39,347 bases of DNA from assembly GCA_964405335.1 (NCBI GenBank), contig CAYONP010000054.1, positions 1 through 39,347 of the forward strand. Reading direction: 5' to 3'. Of this stretch, positions 6,737-15,407 are shown piece by piece. Position 1 is the first letter of the stretch, and every line of letters starts with the position of its first letter. The DNA comes from CAYONP01 sp964405335 (GTDB taxonomy: Bacteria; Armatimonadota; UBA10988). The notes beneath the pieces were generated by a model, which did no database searches, was not told the origin of the DNA, and worked only from the letters and a program-made list of their open reading frames with translations. The position numbers and the translations under genes are program-made.

Positions 6737-8488
6737 ATGGCCGCCCTGTGCCTATTGCTGCTGCTGGCCACCGCTACCGAGCCGCGGCAGGAGACGTTCG
6801 TCTTCCCCGCCGAGGCCGGGCGGATCTACACCGGCATCTTCATCGAGCGCGGCGAGCGGGTGAAGATCACCGCCGACGGCGCCTGGACCATGTGGGCCGA
6901 GCACTTCGGGCGCTCGAACGCCATCGGCCACCGCTACCGGGTCGGCAACTTCGGCTGGGGCCGCCTGATGGGCCGCGTCGGCTCGGGCGAGGAGCTCTCC
7001 ATCGGCACCTCGCTCGACTGGACCTCGTCCGAATCAGGCGTGCTCGTGCTCTACCCGAACGTCGGCGACTACGGCATCCGCGGCGGTGACGGCGAGCTGA
7101 CCATCACCGTCACCGGCGGCACGACCCTCGAAGAGTACCTCGAGCGCCTGGCCGCCGACGGTGTGCGGGTCAGCCTGCCGGCCGACACGCGCGGGCTGAT
7201 CACCAACGTCTACGTTCGCCAGGGCGAGGAGATCAGCATCGATGCCTTCGGCGAGTGGCGGATGTACGAGGACGGCCCGCTGGTTACCGCCGCCGGCGAC
7301 CTGACCCGCCGGCTGGCCGACACCACGCCGTGGGGGCGGCTGACCGCCCGCATCGGCGGACCGTCGTTCGCCGGCGGCGAGGAGTACGACATCGGCGAGG
7401 GTCGGATCATCCGCCCGCTGCGCAACGGCCTGCTCGAACTCCGGCCGAAGGTCGGGCCCTATGCCGGGCATCGCCGCAGCGGGCGGATCGAGGTGATCAT
7501 CCGCGGCGGTACGCCGGCCGACGATCGAATGACGGCGGCCGCCGCCACCGAAGCCGCGAGCTATGAGCGCGCGCTCGGCTTCCTCCATGTGCACCACTAC
7601 CGGCGCCACCTGAGCCTTGCCCCGTCATACGCCGAGCCCGCGCTGATGCGCGCGGCGCAGGCCCATGCCGAAGCGCTGGCCCGTGGCGAGGCCGACGAGC
7701 TGCGCCCTCGCCTCGGCGAGGAGGGCTTCACCGGCGAGCTGACCGGCGTGGCCGTGCATGGCTACACCGACGGCGTGGCGGCGGTCGACGGGTTCTGGCG
7801 CTCGCCCTATCACCGCGCGATGATCACCGAGCCCGATGCTCGAGCCGTCGGCGTCGGCGTGGCGAGCGGCGAGCGCGCCGCTTTTGTGTTGCTGCTCGGC
7901 CGCTCCGAGAGCGCTCCGGCGCATCAGGTGCCGGTGCCCGATGTGGCGGTCTTCCCCAAGGCCGGGCAGACCAACGTGACGACCCGTTGGAGCGGCCACA
8001 GTGATCCGTCGCCGTTCCCCGAGCCGCCGCCCGGCGCGGTCGGCTTCCCGGCCTCGGCGACCTTCACCGCCACCACCGTCACCGCGATCCGGGTGGCGCG
8101 CATGGCCGACAGCCGCGGCCAACCGGTGCCCTGCCTGCCGCTCGGGCCCGGCGCCGATCCGCACGACCGGCTCCGCCACACCGTCTTCGTCCTGCCGTTG
8201 GCGCCGCTGACTCAACTGGATACCTACGAGATCCAGCTTGCGGTCGACACGCTCGACGGCCCGCAGGAGGTCTCGTGGCGGTTCACCTGCGGGCTCGATC
8301 GCGAGGCGGTGCTACCGGCGCCGCAGCTCAATCAGCCGTCGAACCCGGTGATTGACCTGGGCCGCGGCGAGGTCCGGTTCAGCCCGCCGGTCAGTTCAGA
8401 CTCAGCGCCCGGCGGGCGTTCCCGCCCAGGACCTGGGCAGCCTGGGTTTCGTCCAGATCGTCGAGGACCCGGCGCAGGCCCGAGCTGA
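6737..8488 (+). CDS. Secreted protein: two PA-IL/LecA-like domains, CAP (SCP/PR-1) domain and Ig-like C-terminus
   Basis: A 583-residue exported protein. A short signal peptide covers about 1-14. Two related beta-rich units follow, at about 20-130 and 140-258, each with a GRLMGRVGS- or GRLTARIGG-like turn and an ending of GvLvLyPNvGDY or GLLELRPKVGPY type. This resembles the PA-IL (LecA) galactose-binding fold. A CAP/SCP domain at about 270-395 contains FWRSPYHRAMI and VGVGVA, the typical C-terminal half. An Ig-like region (about 420-530) ends in WRFTC. CAP proteins act outside the cell, often binding lipid or cell wall. The start has GAGGAG nine bases upstream and is 20 bases from lysS. The last 30 or so residues are read from DNA that also encodes the end of the convergent gene, so the true C-terminus is uncertain. 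Confidence 0.75.
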   Translation: MAALCLLLLLATATEPRQETFVFPAEAGRIYTGIFIERGERVKITADGAWTMWAEHFGRSNAIGHRYRVGNFGWGRLMGRVGSGEELSIGTSLDWTSSESGVLVLYPNVGDYGIRGGDGELTITVTGGTTLEEYLERLAADGVRVSLPADTRGLITNVYVRQGEEISIDAFGEWRMYEDGPLVTAAGDLTRRLADTTPWGRLTARIGGPSFAGGEEYDIGEGRIIRPLRNGLLELRPKVGPYAGHRRSGRIEVIIRGGTPADDRMTAAAATEAASYERALGFLHVHHYRRHLSLAPSYAEPALMRAAQAHAEALARGEADELRPRLGEEGFTGELTGVAVHGYTDGVAAVDGFWRSPYHRAMITEPDARAVGVGVASGERAAFVLLLGRSESAPAHQVPVPDVAVFPKAGQTNVTTRWSGHSDPSPFPEPPPGAVGFPASATFTATTVTAIRVARMADSRGQPVPCLPLGPGADPHDRLRHTVFVLPLAPLTQLDTYEIQLAVDTLDGPQEVSWRFTCGLDREAVLPAPQLNQPSNPVIDLGRGEVRFSPPVSSDSAPGGRSRPGPGQPGFRPDRRGPGAGPS

Positions 8489-9155
8489 CCGCGAAGAAGG
8501 GCACGTGGCTGCCATACAGCAGCCGCGCGCCGAGCCCGCTGTCGCAGAGCAGCCGGATTGCGTCGAGCCCGTCACACTGCGACGTGTCGGCATAGAGCAG
8601 GTTCAGGCGCAGGACGTCGCGGGCCAGCGCCTCGAGCTCGCTGAACCGCGCCCCGCCGATGACGATGGTCTGGCCCGGGTGGCGCTGGGCCAGCTCGACC
8701 ACCTGCGCGGCCGGCAGATCCGGAACCTGGGCCAACGGGTGGTGCTGGCGAGGGTCTTCGAGCCGGCACTGCACCAGCGCCGACAGGCCGACGTGCCGCA
8801 GCTCGACCAACAGGTCGTCGACTTGCGGATGGCTCAGGTCATAGGGCGAGTAGCTGGGCAGCAGGCGGACCATCCGCACATCGGCCGAACGGGCGAGCTG
8901 GGCGAGATGCTCGCGCCAGGTCTGGACCGTCGGGTCGATCGTCGGCACGGGCAGCACCGCCGGCAGCGCGGCGCACTCGTCGATCAGGCGTTCGTTCGGC
9001 GCGTGCGGATTGGCGCACCAGACCGAGCCGAGCGACGAGACCAGGGCGCGCTCGACTCCGGCGGCCTCGAGCCGCGCCCAGACCTCGGTCAGGCTCGACG
9101 GCGCGCCCGGCCGGCGCGGCCACGGCCCACACCAGGCGTTGCAGTCGACCGTCAC
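8391..9155 (-). CDS. Amidohydrolase-like TIM-barrel protein with degenerate metal site
   Basis: A 254-residue protein of the amidohydrolase 2 type and a diverged partner of the upstream gene. The first strand reads VDCNAWCGPW where active members have DxHxH, and the late GSDxP motif is GSHVP, so the usual metal ligands are missing. It may be inactive, serve as a partner subunit of its neighbour, or use another chemistry. It starts with GTG at 9155, overlapping the neighbour's stop as GTGA; a longer upstream reading would only repeat the neighbour's DNA. The stop codon lies 98 bases inside the convergent CAP gene. Confidence 0.7.
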   Translation of the reverse strand: MTVDCNAWCGPWPRRPGAPSSLTEVWARLEAAGVERALVSSLGSVWCANPHAPNERLIDECAALPAVLPVPTIDPTVQTWREHLAQLARSADVRMVRLLPSYSPYDLSHPQVDDLLVELRHVGLSALVQCRLEDPRQHHPLAQVPDLPAAQVVELAQRHPGQTIVIGGARFSELEALARDVLRLNLLYADTSQCDGLDAIRLLCDSGLGARLLYGSHVPFFAVSSGLRRVLDDLDETQAAQVLGGNARRALSLN

Positions 9156-10000
9156 CGCAGCCTCTCCAGCTCGGCCGCGAAGGCCCACGAGGGCAGCAGT
9201 CGCGCGCCGTTGTCCCACAGCACGGCGCGCTGCTGCGGCGCCGTCAAGCCGGAGTCGATCACCTTGCCCAGGGTCACGCCGAACCCGCGCACCGGGGCGT
9301 CGGAGCCGAAGATCAGCCGCCGGTAGCCGAGCCGCGCGCAGGCATAATCGAGCAGGCCGGCCTCCGGGTCGCCGCCGCTCAGGTCGATGAACACGTTGGT
9401 GCAGGCCTCGACCCGCTCGACCCCGCGCATGCCGTGGCCGTAGAGGTGCGCCATGACGATCTTGGCGTCGGGCACCGCGCGGGCCAGGCGGGCCACATCG
9501 TCGGGCGTCGACTCGCCGGGCAAGTTCCCGCTCACCTTGTCCCACGCGTGCTGCAGCACCGGCACGCCCAGCGCGGCGGCGTGGGCGACCAGGTCGACCA
9601 CCCGCGGATCGCTCGCGCGGCAGGCGATCCAGAGCTTCAGCCCGACCAGGCGTTGGTTTTCGAGGCAGCGCAGGATCTCGGCGTGCGACGCGCGCGGGTG
9701 CTCGCCGCTGACGTAACACAGCCCCTGCAGCCGGCCAGGCGCCTGCTCGACCGCGGTGAGGGTCAGGTCGTTGGCCTGCTGGAGCTGCTTCGGGGTCGGA
9801 TTGGCCGCGCAGGCTGGGCCGAGCGAGTTGAGCAGCAGGTGCGTCACGCCGGCGCGGTCGGCCGCGGCGAGGAGCAGACGGGCATCGTCCTCGGGCTTGG
9901 TGCGGCCATGCGGACCAAGTCCCGAGCAGACGTGGACGTGGAAGTCGAGCACCGGGCCGGGCGGCGGCAGATGCCGCCGCCGAAGCTCTGGTATGGTCAT
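9152..10000 (-). CDS. Amidohydrolase 2 family metal-dependent hydrolase
   Basis: A 282-residue TIM-barrel hydrolase or decarboxylase of the amidohydrolase 2 (PF04909) type. Visible metal and active-site motifs are DFHVH (H21, H23), LQHAW (about 150), MAHLYGHG (about 183-190) and FGSDAP (about 233-238), all expected for an active enzyme. The substrate cannot be read from sequence. GAGGAGGTG lies six bases upstream of the ATG. It is 35 bases downstream of the SPFH gene and coupled by a 4-base overlap to the degenerate paralogue that follows, so the two probably form one functional unit. Confidence 0.85.
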   Translation of the reverse strand: MTIPELRRRHLPPPGPVLDFHVHVCSGLGPHGRTKPEDDARLLLAAADRAGVTHLLLNSLGPACAANPTPKQLQQANDLTLTAVEQAPGRLQGLCYVSGEHPRASHAEILRCLENQRLVGLKLWIACRASDPRVVDLVAHAAALGVPVLQHAWDKVSGNLPGESTPDDVARLARAVPDAKIVMAHLYGHGMRGVERVEACTNVFIDLSGGDPEAGLLDYACARLGYRRLIFGSDAPVRGFGVTLGKVIDSGLTAPQQRAVLWDNGARLLPSWAFAAELERLR

Positions 10001-10035
10001 CGCACCTCCTCGACCAAGGCGGGCCGGCGGCGCGC

Positions 10036-10995
10036 TCAGGCGTCGATCGAGACGTCGCCGGCCGCCCGCTCGCCGCTCAGCCGCGGCTGCTCCTCGGCCG
10101 TGTCCTCCTTGAACATATCGCCCAGCGCGGCGATGCCCGAGAGGATGCCGCTGGTTTCGACCGGCATGAAGATCTTGGTCGCCCGGCCATCACCGAGCTT
10201 GCTCAGGGTCTCGAGGTACTTGACCGCCAGCACGTCGTCGGTCGCGCGGCTCTCGTGGATGGCGTTGAACACGCTGGCGATGCCGGCGGCCTCGCCTTCG
10301 GCCTCGGCGATCCGTTTGTCGCGCTCGGCGACCGCCCGCAGCCGGACCGACTCGGCCTCGCCCTCGGCCGACAGGATGGCGGCCTGCCGCGCGCCCTCGG
10401 CGCGGGTGATGGCCGAGGCCTTGACGCCCTCGGCTTCGGTGATTGCCGCGCGGCGCTCACGCTCGGCCTTCATCTGCTGGCTCATCGAGTCGGTGATGTC
10501 GCGCGGTGGGTCGATGCGCTGGATCTCGACCCTCGTGATGCGCACGCCCCACGTGTCGGTGGCGTCGTCGAGCACCTCGCGCAGGCCGACGTTGATCTTC
10601 TCGCGGCTGGTCAGCGTGTCGTCGAGCTCCAGGTCGCCGACCACGTTGCGCAGGTTGGTCTGCGCCAGTTTGAGCGTGGCCAGATGAAAGTTCTCCACGT
10701 TGTAGAGCACTTTCCGCGGGTCGGTGATCTGGAAGTAGACCACCGCGTCGACGTTAACGCAGACGTTGTCCTTGGTGATCACCTCCTGCGGCGGTACGTC
10801 GATCACCTTCTCGCGCATGTCGACCCGGCGCAAGGTCTGGATGAATGGCCAGATCAGGCTCAGCCCGGGCTCGACGGTCGTTTGGTACTTGCCCAGCCGC
10901 TCGACCGCGCCCTTCTCGTACGGATGGATGATCTTGCACGCCATGGCGATGACGATGCACGCCAGCACGGCGATGATCAGGACAATTTGCCACAT
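10036..10995 (-). CDS. SPFH/band 7 membrane protein, stomatin/QmcA-like
   Basis: A 319-residue membrane scaffold protein. One N-terminal transmembrane helix (about 3-21) leads directly into the SPFH domain (about 22-190), with YEKGAVERLGKY and PGLSLIWPF early and a DVPPQEVITKDNVCVNVD core. An Ala/Glu-rich coiled coil of repeated EAEG-like units follows (about 190-250), then a short C-terminal tail. Members form oligomeric rings in the membrane and organise microdomains or modulate proteases. QmcA-type proteins are known to pair with NfeD, whose gene lies just upstream here with a 21-base gap. GGGGAGG precedes the start. Confidence 0.93.
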   Translation of the reverse strand: MWQIVLIIAVLACIVIAMACKIIHPYEKGAVERLGKYQTTVEPGLSLIWPFIQTLRRVDMREKVIDVPPQEVITKDNVCVNVDAVVYFQITDPRKVLYNVENFHLATLKLAQTNLRNVVGDLELDDTLTSREKINVGLREVLDDATDTWGVRITRVEIQRIDPPRDITDSMSQQMKAERERRAAITEAEGVKASAITRAEGARQAAILSAEGEAESVRLRAVAERDKRIAEAEGEAAGIASVFNAIHESRATDDVLAVKYLETLSKLGDGRATKIFMPVETSGILSGIAALGDMFKEDTAEEQPRLSGERAAGDVSIDA

Positions 10996-11016
10996 GTTCG
11001 CTGCCTCCCCGACGGC

Positions 11017-11565
11017 TCAGCCGTCGGCCTCGCGGTGGATCTCGATGGTCCGCTCACTCTCCTCCTGGGCGTGGAGGCCATCAACGCCGCCCGCAGCCTG
11101 CTCGGCGCCGAGCCGGCTCGCCGCCGACGGCGGTACAACCGGATAGACGACCAGTTTGGTCCCGTCGACCTGACCGACCCGCACCACCTCGCCGACGGCC
11201 AGCTCGGATGCCGCACGTGCCCGCCACAGCTCGCCGCCGACCCTGACCATGCCCTTGCCGTGCACCGAGTCGATCGCTTCGGTGACAATCGCCGTCTGGT
11301 CGACCAGCGCATCGACGCCGAAACGGTCGCTGCTGCCCTTGCGCTGCAGCCGCTTGACCAGCTTCGGTGTGGCCGCGCCGCCGATCACCACGCCGACGAG
11401 GAACACACTCGCCTGCACCGACAAGCCCAGGCCGATCACCGAACAGAGCCAGGCGGCGGCGGCGGCGGCGGCGAAGAACAGGAACACGAAGGTGCCGGTG
11501 ACCAGCTCGGCGACAACCAGCACAATCGCGGCGATGAGCCACAGCCAGGCGGTCGGGTCCATCAT
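11017..11565 (-). CDS. NfeD-like membrane protein (short form)
   Basis: A 182-residue partner protein of SPFH scaffolds. The N-terminal half has two or three transmembrane helices (WLWLIAAIVLVVAELVTG, then an Ala-rich helix and about 49-66). The C-terminal half is the NfeD OB-like domain (about 85-150), with DALVDQTAIVTEAI, GKGMVRVGGELWRA and VGEVVRVGQVDG-type strands. It lacks the ClpP-like protease domain of long NfeD. It ends in a charged tail. Its ATG at 11565 overlaps the stop of the giant STAND gene as ATGA, so it is likely translated with it. Placement between the STAND protein and SPFH suggests it links the sensor to the membrane scaffold; this is inference. Confidence 0.88.
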   Translation of the reverse strand: MMDPTAWLWLIAAIVLVVAELVTGTFVFLFFAAAAAAAWLCSVIGLGLSVQASVFLVGVVIGGAATPKLVKRLQRKGSSDRFGVDALVDQTAIVTEAIDSVHGKGMVRVGGELWRARAASELAVGEVVRVGQVDGTKLVVYPVVPPSAASRLGAEQAAGGVDGLHAQEESERTIEIHREADG

Positions 11566-14500
11566 CGGCTCTTGTCCTCTACTTCGAGCGGCTCGCCGAA
11601 CGCGCACATGTTGTAATATCGTAGCGCGACGAAGAGCCGGCCGTCGGCCACCGCCGGCGTCGAGTAGATGCTGTAGCCGGTGCGGTATGACCAGACCGGC
11701 TCGCCCGTCCGCGCCTGCAGCGCAAACAAATGCCCTGCCTCGCTGCCGACGAAGACCGTGTTGCCGCTGACCGTCGGCGAGGCCGAGACGTTGGCGTCGA
11801 TACCGAACTCCCACACCCGCGCGCCGGTCGCCAGATCGAAGCAGACGATGGTCCCGTCGGAGCTGCCGAGGTAGATCCGCTCGTGGGCGACCGCCGCGCT
11901 CGAGCCGACCGGCCCGGGCAGGTGGTTGGTCCAGACCATCTCGCCGTCGAGGGTGAGCAGCTCGGCCCGGCCGTCGCCCGATCCGCAGACGACCAGCCCG
12001 CTGAGCAGCACCGGGCTGCCGACCAGCCCGCCGGCCACCTGCCAGCGCCAGCGCAGCTCGCCGGTGGCGGCATCGAGCAGGTGCAGCCCCGAGCGGGCGC
12101 TACCCGCGGCGACCACCCCCTCGCCCAGCGCCGGCGAGGCGACCGGCCCGCCGTCGAGCTGCTGGCGCCAGAGCGGCCGCCCATCGGCGGGTGAGAACGA
12201 GACCACCTGGCCGTCACCGGTAGCGGCGACCAACTGCTCGCTGGTGCCGCGCGGCGAGCATTCGGCGTCGATGTCCAGGTCGCGCGACCAGACGGCCTCG
12301 CCACCAGCAGCGGTGACGGCATGGACGCGCCCCGCGGCGTCGCCGATGTAGACCCGCCCGTCGATCACACACGGCGCGCTACGCAGGGCCGCGGCGAGCT
12401 TGATGTCCCAGCGTCGCTCGCCCGACTCGGCATCAAGGCAGTAGAGCCGGCCGTCGTCGCTGCCGGCATAGACCATGCCGCCGACCACCGCCGGGCTGCC
12501 GTAGATCCGGTCGCCCGTGGCGAACTCCCATTTCAGCTCGAGCGGTACATTGAGGCTGGCCGCCGAGAAGGCCGTGCCGGCCGGCGTGCCGCGGTACATC
12601 GGCCAGCTCAGCACGCCGCGCTCTTCCTGCCGGCGCACGCGCCGCAGGTCGCGCCAGGCCTGCTCGATGCGGTACTGCTGGTCCTCGGGCACCGCCCGCC
12701 GCTCGAGGTTGCGCAGCAGTCGCTCGGCCTCGTCGTTCTGGTGCCCCTCGACCGCGGCCCGGGCGTAGGCGAAGATGACCTCGTTCGGCGCGTCGGCGCG
12801 CGCCGCCTCGCGGCGCAACCGCTCGCGGGTGGCCGCGTCGCGGCCGAGCCGGCCCAGCGCCATGGCGGCGTTCCACCGGCTCTCGGGGCTGCCGCTGCGC
12901 ATGCTGCGCAACAAGAGGTCGGCCGACAGCGAGCGGTCGATCTCGGCTAGTGCTTCGACCGCCTGTTCGCGCACCTCCTCGGCGCCGCTGCGCGCTGTCT
13001 CGACCAGCGTCGGTACCGCGCTCCGCGCGCCAATCTGACCCAACGCATAGGCCGCCTGCTGCTGCGCCGCCAGATCGCCCTTGACCAGCACCTGGACCAG
13101 GTTCGAGTCGATTCCCCGCAGGATCTCGATGGCCGTCTCGCGCACCTCGGGCTCGGCCTCCTGCAGGCTGCCCAGCAGGGTGGGGATGACTGCCTGATGG
13201 TCGAGCCGGCTGATCATCTGCTTGAGCGAGTCGCGCAGGTCCGGCTCGGGCGAGTAGAGCAGGTCGACCGCGAGGACCATCTGCTGGCTGACCGACAGCT
13301 CGTTGACCCGGCCGAACCAATAGTCGACCTCGAGCCGCTCCTGCGCCGCTGAGCGGATCACCAGCTCCAGCTCCTCGGGCGTGAAGGCCAGCCGGCGGCG
13401 GTACTGGTGGATCAACCGCAGCTCGGCGGGATCGAGCAACATGCCGAACTTCTCGAAGTTGTTCAGCTCGCGGTGGAGCAGGTCGTCAACGTCCTTGGCC
13501 TCCTGCTCGACGGTCGAGATCCACGGCTCCAGCCGCTGCGCCAGGTACTCGTGCCGCAGCTCGTAATAGCGCCGGCCCTGGCTGGTCAGCGGCCGCAGCA
13601 GGCCCAGTTCGACCAGCTCCTCGAGCAGCTCGCGGCAGGTTTCGAGGTCGCTCGCCACGTCGACCGCGCACTCCTCGGCGGTGACCAGCGCCTTGGTGCG
13701 CTGTGCCGTGACGCAGTTGACCAGGATGCTCCGCGCCGTCGCGTGGCGTCGCCAGCGCAGTGGGCGGAGCCGATTCTCGAGCAGGCTGTCGAGGATCTTG
13801 CGCGCCGGGCCGATGCGGCGGTAGATCTCGTAGCCGACGGTCCGCTCGTTCTCTTCGAGCTGCTGGTGCAGCGCTTCGCAGACAATCTGGAGTTCGACCG
13901 GCAGGATCCCCGCGCCGGTGGCCAGGTCGTCGCAGGTGTGGCTGAGCACCAGGCCGTCGAACCGCTGCTGGAACCGCCCGAGCGCGCGGCGGATGACCAG
14001 ATGCGCCTGCTCGCGGGTCAGCCGCCCGAGCTCGAGCACGTCGTGAAAGACCGTCGGCAGCGCCGGCTGCAGCTCGGTCAGCCGCGGCAGGTATTCGCGC
14101 TGGAGGACCAGCAGCACGTGACACGGCTCGCCGGCCATCGAGAGCAGGCCGGCCAGGTCGTGCGCGAACTCGAGCCGGGTGCGGCTACCCAGCCGGGTGA
14201 ACAGCTCCTGGCACTGGTCGAGGATGAGCACCACCGGCGGCGTGCAGCCGGCGGCCAGCGCCTGCACCGCCTCGGGCAGGCCGCCGTCGAACTGCTCGAC
14301 CCCGAGCCGGGCGGTCACTGCTTCGAGCAGGCTGGCACTGGGGTCGTTCAGGCAGCGCGCATAGGCGCCCTCCAGCTCGTGCTCGCGCAGCCAGGGCAGC
14401 ACGCCGGCGGCGACCAGCGAGGTCTTGCCGACGCCCAGCTCGCCGGTCAGCACGGTCAGCGGCGCGGTCAGGGCGCGGCCGGCCACCCGGATGGTCTCCT

Positions 14501-15407
14501 CGTCGCGCGCGGCGAGCAGGTGACCCTCGTCCTCCTCGAACGGATCGAGCGGCTTGAACGGCTTGACCGGCCGGCGACGCGAGCCCTGCCGCGCCGACAT
14601 CAGTTCCTGGGCCCGAGCCAGGTCGGCCGACGGCTTGGCGTGCAGGTCGTGCAGCTCGATCTCGCGGAACGGCATCAGGCAGCCGAGCAGCACATCGCGC
14701 ACCTGCCGCATCGCCTCCTGCGCGGCGGGCATGTAGTGCTCTTCGATTTCGCGCCGCCAGGCCCGCTTCTCACCCACCCAGTCGAGCCGCAGCAGCCCCT
14801 CGCGCGGGTCGATCAACCCGACGGTCAGACCACGCTGGTGCGGCCACGACCGCGGCCGCTCGAGGTCGAGCCCCTCGACCGGCGCCGGCGGCGGCGGCAC
14901 GTCGGTGTGCTCGAGGTCAAGCCGATCGGCGAGGTAAAGCACCGCGGCGACGCGGTAGACGTCGACCGCGTGCCGTCCGACATAGGCCCAGCGGGGCACG
15001 CGGCGCCAACGGAGCTGGTCTTCGCCGGTCAGCTCGCACAGCCGGCGGAGCATCGCCGCGGTGGCCGCATCGAGCTCCCAGCGCGCCGGCTCGACCGTCA
15101 GCCAGTCATGGCCGTCGGTGTCGGGTTCGCGCAGGTCGTGCGCCCAGCTCGCGGCGGCGAGCAGGGCCAGTTCGGCCGGCGACATCTGCCCGAACGCCTT
15201 TTCGGGCACCATGCGCACCGCCAGCACGCCGATGGCGCGCCAGTGGTCGGCGCCGTGACCGGCCACCAGCCGGCCCTTGTCCAGCGCGCGCTGAACCCGC
15301 TGGCGAAAGGCAACCAGCCGGGCATGGGTCTCGGCGTCCCGCTGCTCGACCATCGAGAGCAGGATATCGAGTTGCGGCTCGACGCTCGACTCGGCGGTGC
15401 TGCTCAT
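11562..15407 (-). CDS. HD domain + STAND NTPase + HEAT repeats + PQQ-like beta-propeller protein
   Basis: A 1281-residue multidomain protein. (1) About 40-240: an HD-type hydrolase-like region with H51, H55, the HD pair H90-D91, and YLADRLDLEH around 158-167; it resembles HD domains seen in bacterial conflict proteins. (2) About 285-640: an nSTAND1-like NTPase, with a PFEEDE lead-in, Walker A GELGVGKTS (K328), Walker B VVLILDQCQELF (D397) and a winged-helix-like region ending RHEYLAQRLEPW. (3) About 725-880: HEAT-like helical repeats. (4) About 930-1275: a PQQ/quinoprotein-like propeller with repeated SPAVVGG, YAGSDDGRLYCLD and GERRW units. STAND proteins use ATP-driven assembly to switch on an effector; here the HD domain would be the effector and the repeats the sensor. 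No signal peptide, so cytoplasmic. It is fused by a 1-base TGATG overlap to the cold-shock gene and by ATGA to nfeD. The role is inferred. Confidence 0.85.
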   Translation of the reverse strand: MSSTAESSVEPQLDILLSMVEQRDAETHARLVAFRQRVQRALDKGRLVAGHGADHWRAIGVLAVRMVPEKAFGQMSPAELALLAAASWAHDLREPDTDGHDWLTVEPARWELDAATAAMLRRLCELTGEDQLRWRRVPRWAYVGRHAVDVYRVAAVLYLADRLDLEHTDVPPPPAPVEGLDLERPRSWPHQRGLTVGLIDPREGLLRLDWVGEKRAWRREIEEHYMPAAQEAMRQVRDVLLGCLMPFREIELHDLHAKPSADLARAQELMSARQGSRRRPVKPFKPLDPFEEDEGHLLAARDEETIRVAGRALTAPLTVLTGELGVGKTSLVAAGVLPWLREHELEGAYARCLNDPSASLLEAVTARLGVEQFDGGLPEAVQALAAGCTPPVVLILDQCQELFTRLGSRTRLEFAHDLAGLLSMAGEPCHVLLVLQREYLPRLTELQPALPTVFHDVLELGRLTREQAHLVIRRALGRFQQRFDGLVLSHTCDDLATGAGILPVELQIVCEALHQQLEENERTVGYEIYRRIGPARKILDSLLENRLRPLRWRRHATARSILVNCVTAQRTKALVTAEECAVDVASDLETCRELLEELVELGLLRPLTSQGRRYYELRHEYLAQRLEPWISTVEQEAKDVDDLLHRELNNFEKFGMLLDPAELRLIHQYRRRLAFTPEELELVIRSAAQERLEVDYWFGRVNELSVSQQMVLAVDLLYSPEPDLRDSLKQMISRLDHQAVIPTLLGSLQEAEPEVRETAIEILRGIDSNLVQVLVKGDLAAQQQAAYALGQIGARSAVPTLVETARSGAEEVREQAVEALAEIDRSLSADLLLRSMRSGSPESRWNAAMALGRLGRDAATRERLRREAARADAPNEVIFAYARAAVEGHQNDEAERLLRNLERRAVPEDQQYRIEQAWRDLRRVRRQEERGVLSWPMYRGTPAGTAFSAASLNVPLELKWEFATGDRIYGSPAVVGGMVYAGSDDGRLYCLDAESGERRWDIKLAAALRSAPCVIDGRVYIGDAAGRVHAVTAAGGEAVWSRDLDIDAECSPRGTSEQLVAATGDGQVVSFSPADGRPLWRQQLDGGPVASPALGEGVVAAGSARSGLHLLDAATGELRWRWQVAGGLVGSPVLLSGLVVCGSGDGRAELLTLDGEMVWTNHLPGPVGSSAAVAHERIYLGSSDGTIVCFDLATGARVWEFGIDANVSASPTVSGNTVFVGSEAGHLFALQARTGEPVWSYRTGYSIYSTPAVADGRLFVALRYYNMCAFGEPLEVEDKSR

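Noticed and set aside
9156..9719. Upstream extension of the second amidohydrolase-like gene
   Set aside because: The extra part is an alternative reading of the first amidohydrolase gene; the GTGA overlap gives a natural start at 9155.
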